DNA of 64,000 nt from Istiophorus platypterus (taxonomy: Eukaryota > Chordata > Actinopteri > Istiophoriformes > Istiophoridae): contig CM029112.1 in the NCBI GenBank assembly GCA_016859345.1, positions 8,696,151 through 8,760,150 of the forward strand, given 5' to 3'. A program made the position numbers and the translations under genes. Positions within the stretch are counted from its first letter, which is position 1, and every line of letters begins with the position of its first letter. This document shows, one piece after another, positions 60,426 to 64,000 of this stretch. Under the pieces are notes generated by a model that was not told where the DNA came from, did not search any database, and was given only the letters and a program-made list of their open reading frames with translations.

Positions 60426-61396
60426 GTAAGAATCTTAAAATATATGGCTCATATCGTTGCATTTACCACGTCCCATAGTCTTGATGGAGAAGCAGATAAG
60501 GATTGTAAATAAAGACATTTGCAACTTTGTGCATCGGGGTGTATCGTTCAGATAACTACTTTGCTTATGCATGTTATAGCAATTTTTATTCATCAAGTTT
60601 ATGATCAGTGGCTCCAGAATCACTTACTCAATTACGTTCATTTGTCAACTTTCAGGCAGGCCGCTATGGATATCACGGCAAAGTATTGCCACAAAGAAAT
60701 GGAGGCATACGGGTCGTGTGTGGCGTCCAACCCATCAACATGGCAGCAAACTTGTCATGAACTGAAAACGAAGGTTGCACAGTGCACATCATCTCAGTAA
60801 GGCCAAATACCCGTGCACTCATTCCCAACCATGAGGCTCTGACATATTTCCATCTAACTCCCTACATTTGTTTCGATAGCCCGGTGATCCAGAAGATCAG
60901 ACAAGGCTGCTCCAAGGAGTTCGTGGAGTTTGAGCGCTGCCTGAGAGAGAACCAGGGCTCGCCTGCCTCCTGTTCGCCACACGTGGCTCGCTTCCTGGGC
61001 TGTGCAGAGACGGTGGACCTTACCGGAGTGGGTGAGTCCTTGCGGGAATCGACCGTGCCCGGCTCAAGGTCACACGTGATCCTGCTTCGATTATAAGTGA
61101 TTAGGGCATAAGAAAAAAAGGAATGTGTGTGATTGTCCTCCTTCCTTTTCTCTTCAAGAGGCAGGGGTGTATATTAAGTACAATGCATGGATTGTACATG
61201 ATAGAATATTTCACATGTGTGATAGCAACTGGGACATCTTGCAAATTTGGATACAAAACCACAAAATTTTGGTTATTATGTCAGCAAAATGGGACTAATA
61301 CTTTACTATGCTTTGTTGGTATTACTTTGATAGTTAAAATACTAATGAATTCATTCTCTTTTCACAGATTCAAATCCAGTACCTCAGCCATCATAG
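60424..61396 (+). CDS. chchd5: Twin CX9C mitochondrial protein CHCHD5
   Basis: Small intermembrane-space protein of the CHCH family, imported and oxidised by the MIA40 pathway; molecular role poorly known. Exons: 60424-60425 (the A and T of the start codon), 60656-60796, 60880-61031, 61368-61396; 324 nt, 107 residues (human about 110). Translation begins MQAAMDITAKYC, matching the mammalian N-terminus MQAALEVTARYC, which supports joining AT to G across intron 1. Four perfect CX9C pairs are visible: CHKEMEAYGSC, CHELKTKVAQC, CSKEFVEFERC and CSPHVARFLGC, that is, two CHCH domains. If intron 1 is placed otherwise, translation could start at the in-frame ATG at 60666 (MDITAKYC), losing four residues. 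Confidence 0.93.
60426..60655 (+). other. chchd5 intron 1, splitting the start codon
   Basis: Donor GTAAGA after the AT dinucleotide, acceptor TTTCAG before GCAGGCC. 230 bases, AT-rich. Confidence 0.75.
61032..61367 (+). other. chchd5 intron 3
   Basis: 336 bases with GTGAGT donor and TTCACAG acceptor; nothing else seen. Confidence 0.85.
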
Positions 61397-61720
61397 CCTT
61401 CAGACATCCTCCTTCAACCTAAGATTACACCTGTCCCTGCAGCTGGTTTCATGTGTCCCACCCATCTTACTGCTATGTACAGTGACTGTCAGGGCATCTC
61501 TTTTCTGTTGTGGGACCTAATGTGTACATTTTTCCATAACGATGAGATATAGGGGCTAACTATAGCACTGTGAGTTAAATGGGTGGTGTAGAATATTCAA
61601 TTACTGTCCTTTTAATTCTTGTAAATGTTGCATTCATGTGGGGAAAAAACTCCCCCAAAAAATTTATACTTTCCTGTAAGGGAGATGTCTAGTTTGTACT
61701 GGTTTTTATTGAACCATTTC

Positions 61721-61726
61721 ATTAAA
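61721..61726 (+). terminator. chchd5: Likely chchd5 polyadenylation signal ATTAAA
   Basis: ATTAAA 325 bases after the stop, followed within 40 bases by a TGTTGTTGTCTGTTG-type GT-rich element. A second ATTAAA at 61835-61840 is an alternative. Confidence 0.5.
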
Positions 61727-61849
61727 TTGTATTACTCACCTGATATGGTCATCCTCTGTTGTTGTCTGTTGTTGATGTACTTTCCACCCTTCCCACCTCC
61801 CATCATTCTCTCTCGGTCTGAGTCAAAGTCAAATATTAAACTGGAATGT

Positions 61850-63688
61850 ATCGCTCCCACATAAACTCTGCTGACTACTCAATGACAGAGAAACAGGGAG
61901 TCTTGGAAAAAGGAGAAGGAGGAGGCTGTCTACCTCCTAATCAACTACTGAGAGAGACAGAGGGAGGATGTTGAGTTAAGAGCCCTGTGACCACTAAGCA
62001 GAACATACCTTTTCTGGTTCAATTATTAAAGCTCTGAAGGGGGTAGGGAAGGGGCACAGCATTCATTCTTCTTAAGTGAAATGACTATCTTTGGTTCATA
62101 TCAGATGAGCAACTGATAAGTGCATTTTCATTTATCGTGTTTAGGGCAAATAAGGCAAGCGGACCTCAAAGATGAAACCGCAGATTGTATTGAAGATTCG
62201 GCAACATTACATTCAAAGCACATCACCTGGCAGTCACTGAACAAAAAAAAAAAGTAAGATAGGATCTCACCTAATACCACACAAATAAGTTACATTCACA
62301 AAAATATCACTGTAAAAATACCATGAATCAGTTTTCAGAGTCAAACATAATGTCATGAAAGAATGTCACAAACTGTAGCCCATCACAGGCAACTAAATGA
62401 AACAAGTATAACCCTAAATCTATGTTATTCTGCACCACATTGTGAGTCAGATCCTGATGCCTTCAGGATACACTTGCTATTCAACTTCAGTTTGGAGGCT
62501 ATTTTTTAGACCTACTTTGTGACACATAGATATCATGCTACAGTTTAAATATTTGCTGATTATCACAGAAGAAGGTACAAAATATCTACCTAACAACATC
62601 TATTTTGAGATGTTTGAGAAAGTAATTATTACAGAAAGTGACTACAACAATCAACTGTACCACAGTCATACTCACATTTACAATTGGAGTACTTCATCAT
62701 GTACCCAGTGTCCTAAGTTTTGGGCATTATTGATCTATTGGTCATCATTTACTGCACTGCTTCTTAGTTATTATATGATAAAAGAAAAAGGGAAAGCTAA
62801 AGCAATAGTGACTTATATAACCCTGTTTCCGCATAAGGCTTTGCAAATGACCCTGTAGTGTTGTCTAAATGCTGAATAAAGGTGATTTTTTTGGGGGGGG
62901 GCCATATTATACCAGTCATGCATGATCAAAAACTAAATGTTTTTTTTAAATGAAAAGTTTACATTGAGAAATTCTTCCTGTTTACAATCTATGTTCTTAA
63001 AATCATTGGGAAACTCAAATTGTAATCCTATCCAGCACAATATCCTGAGTTACAGCTCAGGTTACATAAACATACACACTAACCTGAGAGCAAAATTGTA
63101 CTCCAATCCATATACAATATTGTATATGCTGCAGTCTTTCACACACAATAATTAATCACTAGTCCTGTCAAAAAAGAGTTATGCAATATACTTTAAACCC
63201 TCAGCTGCTCATAAGACCTGCAAATACTCCTAAATACATGTAACTTGATTGATGAATTCGCTTTCAACAACCAATTTTCATCTGAAATTCATGATATACA
63301 TATTAATATGTTCAATAATTGTCTTTTGTTTGTCAGTTTTTTGTTGGAAAGTGCCATGAAATGCATTTCATTTAACATCACATAAATACAACAAGAGAAT
63401 TTGAGGTCCTTTAACATATCTTGGACATTTACAGTGTCTGTATTTCCAGCATGTGATTCGTATCTAGGAAAGATGGTGGGTACATTATGCAAATCTGCTG
63501 CAAAGTGATTTTATGACTATGCTTGATTTGTGATGATCTTGGCCTGTGATAAAAGCTCAGAAGTGAGTTTGGGTGTAAGCTGTTTCATGGAGAGTGGTCC
63601 CACAGGCATGTTGATGGACAGACTCCATTAGCTGCATCTCTGAGGTGAAAGGTGGATCAGGAGGGGAAAGGGTGAGAGTTTATAGGGG
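61850..63688. other. Tail-to-tail spacer of chchd5 and lmx1, including lmx1 3'UTR
   Basis: AT-rich, no credible ORF. The right part must hold the 3'UTR of the minus-strand lmx1 gene, but no clear minus-strand AATAAA allows me to place its end. Confidence 0.5.
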
Positions 63689-63846
63689 TCAGGAGGTGAA
63701 GTAGGAGTTCTGCATGGAGTAGAGACGGTCGATGGGGTTTCCCACTCGCCCTGGCAGGAGACCGCCGTCCCCTGTTGCTAGGAGGCAGTCACCAAGGTGA
63801 CCAAGGCTTCCATCGCTGTCCAGGTCATGGAACACTGTCTCTGAGT
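63689..63846 (-). CDS. lmx1a: LIM-homeodomain transcription factor LMX1, last coding exon (partial)
   Basis: Gives 51 residues and a TGA stop, preceded by a good acceptor (AACTGCAG). The sequence ETVFHDLDSDGSLGHLGDC, then RVGNPIDRLYSMQNSYFTS, is the conserved C-terminus of LMX1A/LMX1B. The final SMQNSYFTS resembles LMX1A (LMX1B ends SSYFAS), so I favour an lmx1a-type gene; teleost duplicates make the exact paralogue uncertain. LIM domains and homeodomain must lie right of the window. LMX1 proteins act in dorsal-ventral patterning and dopaminergic neuron development. Confidence 0.88.
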
Positions 63847-64000
63847 CTGCAGTTAAAAAGAATGAGAGTTTGCACAACTGAGATGTAATTGTCTTCACCA
63901 GAGACAAAAATATGAAGACAATATGGACATAAGCACTGATTTTTATTCAAAAATCAATTCACGCCATTGAACCTAAAAACACAGAAAGTGAGTCAGCCCT
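63847..64000 (-). other. lmx1 intron (start of, runs off window)
   Basis: Sequence upstream of the last lmx1 exon; no further exon is reached before the window ends. Confidence 0.7.

Overview
This is nuclear DNA from a vertebrate, almost certainly a teleost fish. The genes are split by GT-AG introns, encode vertebrate-specific families (BRD4 long isoform, LPA receptor, PBX, DSN1, ATP13A1, CHCHD5, LMX1), have moderately compact introns, and sit among abundant AT-rich microsatellites and a decayed Tc1/mariner element with the fish-type terminal sequence. The species cannot be named from the sequence alone. No operons, CRISPR arrays, phage or prokaryotic features are present.

Layout. 1-1922 (+): the last four coding exons of brd4, with a 25-residue polyglutamine run and a ~2.5 kb 3'UTR. 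4.4-8.6 kb: intergenic, with a CpG-rich patch, long ATT/ATC microsatellites and a cluster of five CTCF-type motifs. 8.75-11.7 kb (+): an LPA-receptor gene (lpar2), complete in two coding exons. 12.5-42.2 kb (-): pbx4, complete in nine coding exons, tail-to-tail with lpar2; its introns 1 and 2 are 4 and 14 kb and hold most of the noncoding sequence. 45.5-49.4 kb (-): dsn1. 51.0-59.8 kb (-): atp13a1, all 25 coding exons in frame, 1194 codons. 60.4-61.7 kb (+): chchd5, head-to-head with atp13a1 and with a start codon split by intron 1. 63.69-63.85 kb (-): the terminal coding exon of an LMX1-type LIM-homeodomain gene that continues beyond the right edge.

The genes do not form one pathway. They cover chromatin reading and transcription elongation (brd4), lipid signalling (lpar2), developmental transcription factors (pbx4, lmx1), kinetochore assembly (dsn1), ER protein quality control (atp13a1) and mitochondrial intermembrane-space biology (chchd5). 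As I recall the human map, LPAR2, PBX4 and ATP13A1 are close neighbours on 19p13.11 and BRD4 is on 19p13.12, so part of the order is ancestral; dsn1, chchd5 and lmx1 are neighbours of different human origin.

The most notable non-genic structure is a set of four co-oriented extended CTCF motifs (6.78-8.15 kb), each with an upstream submotif at the same 18-bp offset. A fifth, oppositely oriented site lies just left of them, and a facing site lies at 45.7 kb. Together they could delimit a loop holding exactly lpar2 and pbx4. The split start codon of chchd5 is the most unusual gene-structure feature.

Exon coordinates were derived by hand from splice consensus, reading-frame phase and remembered family conservation. 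Every multi-exon model given as complete closes to a whole number of codons.
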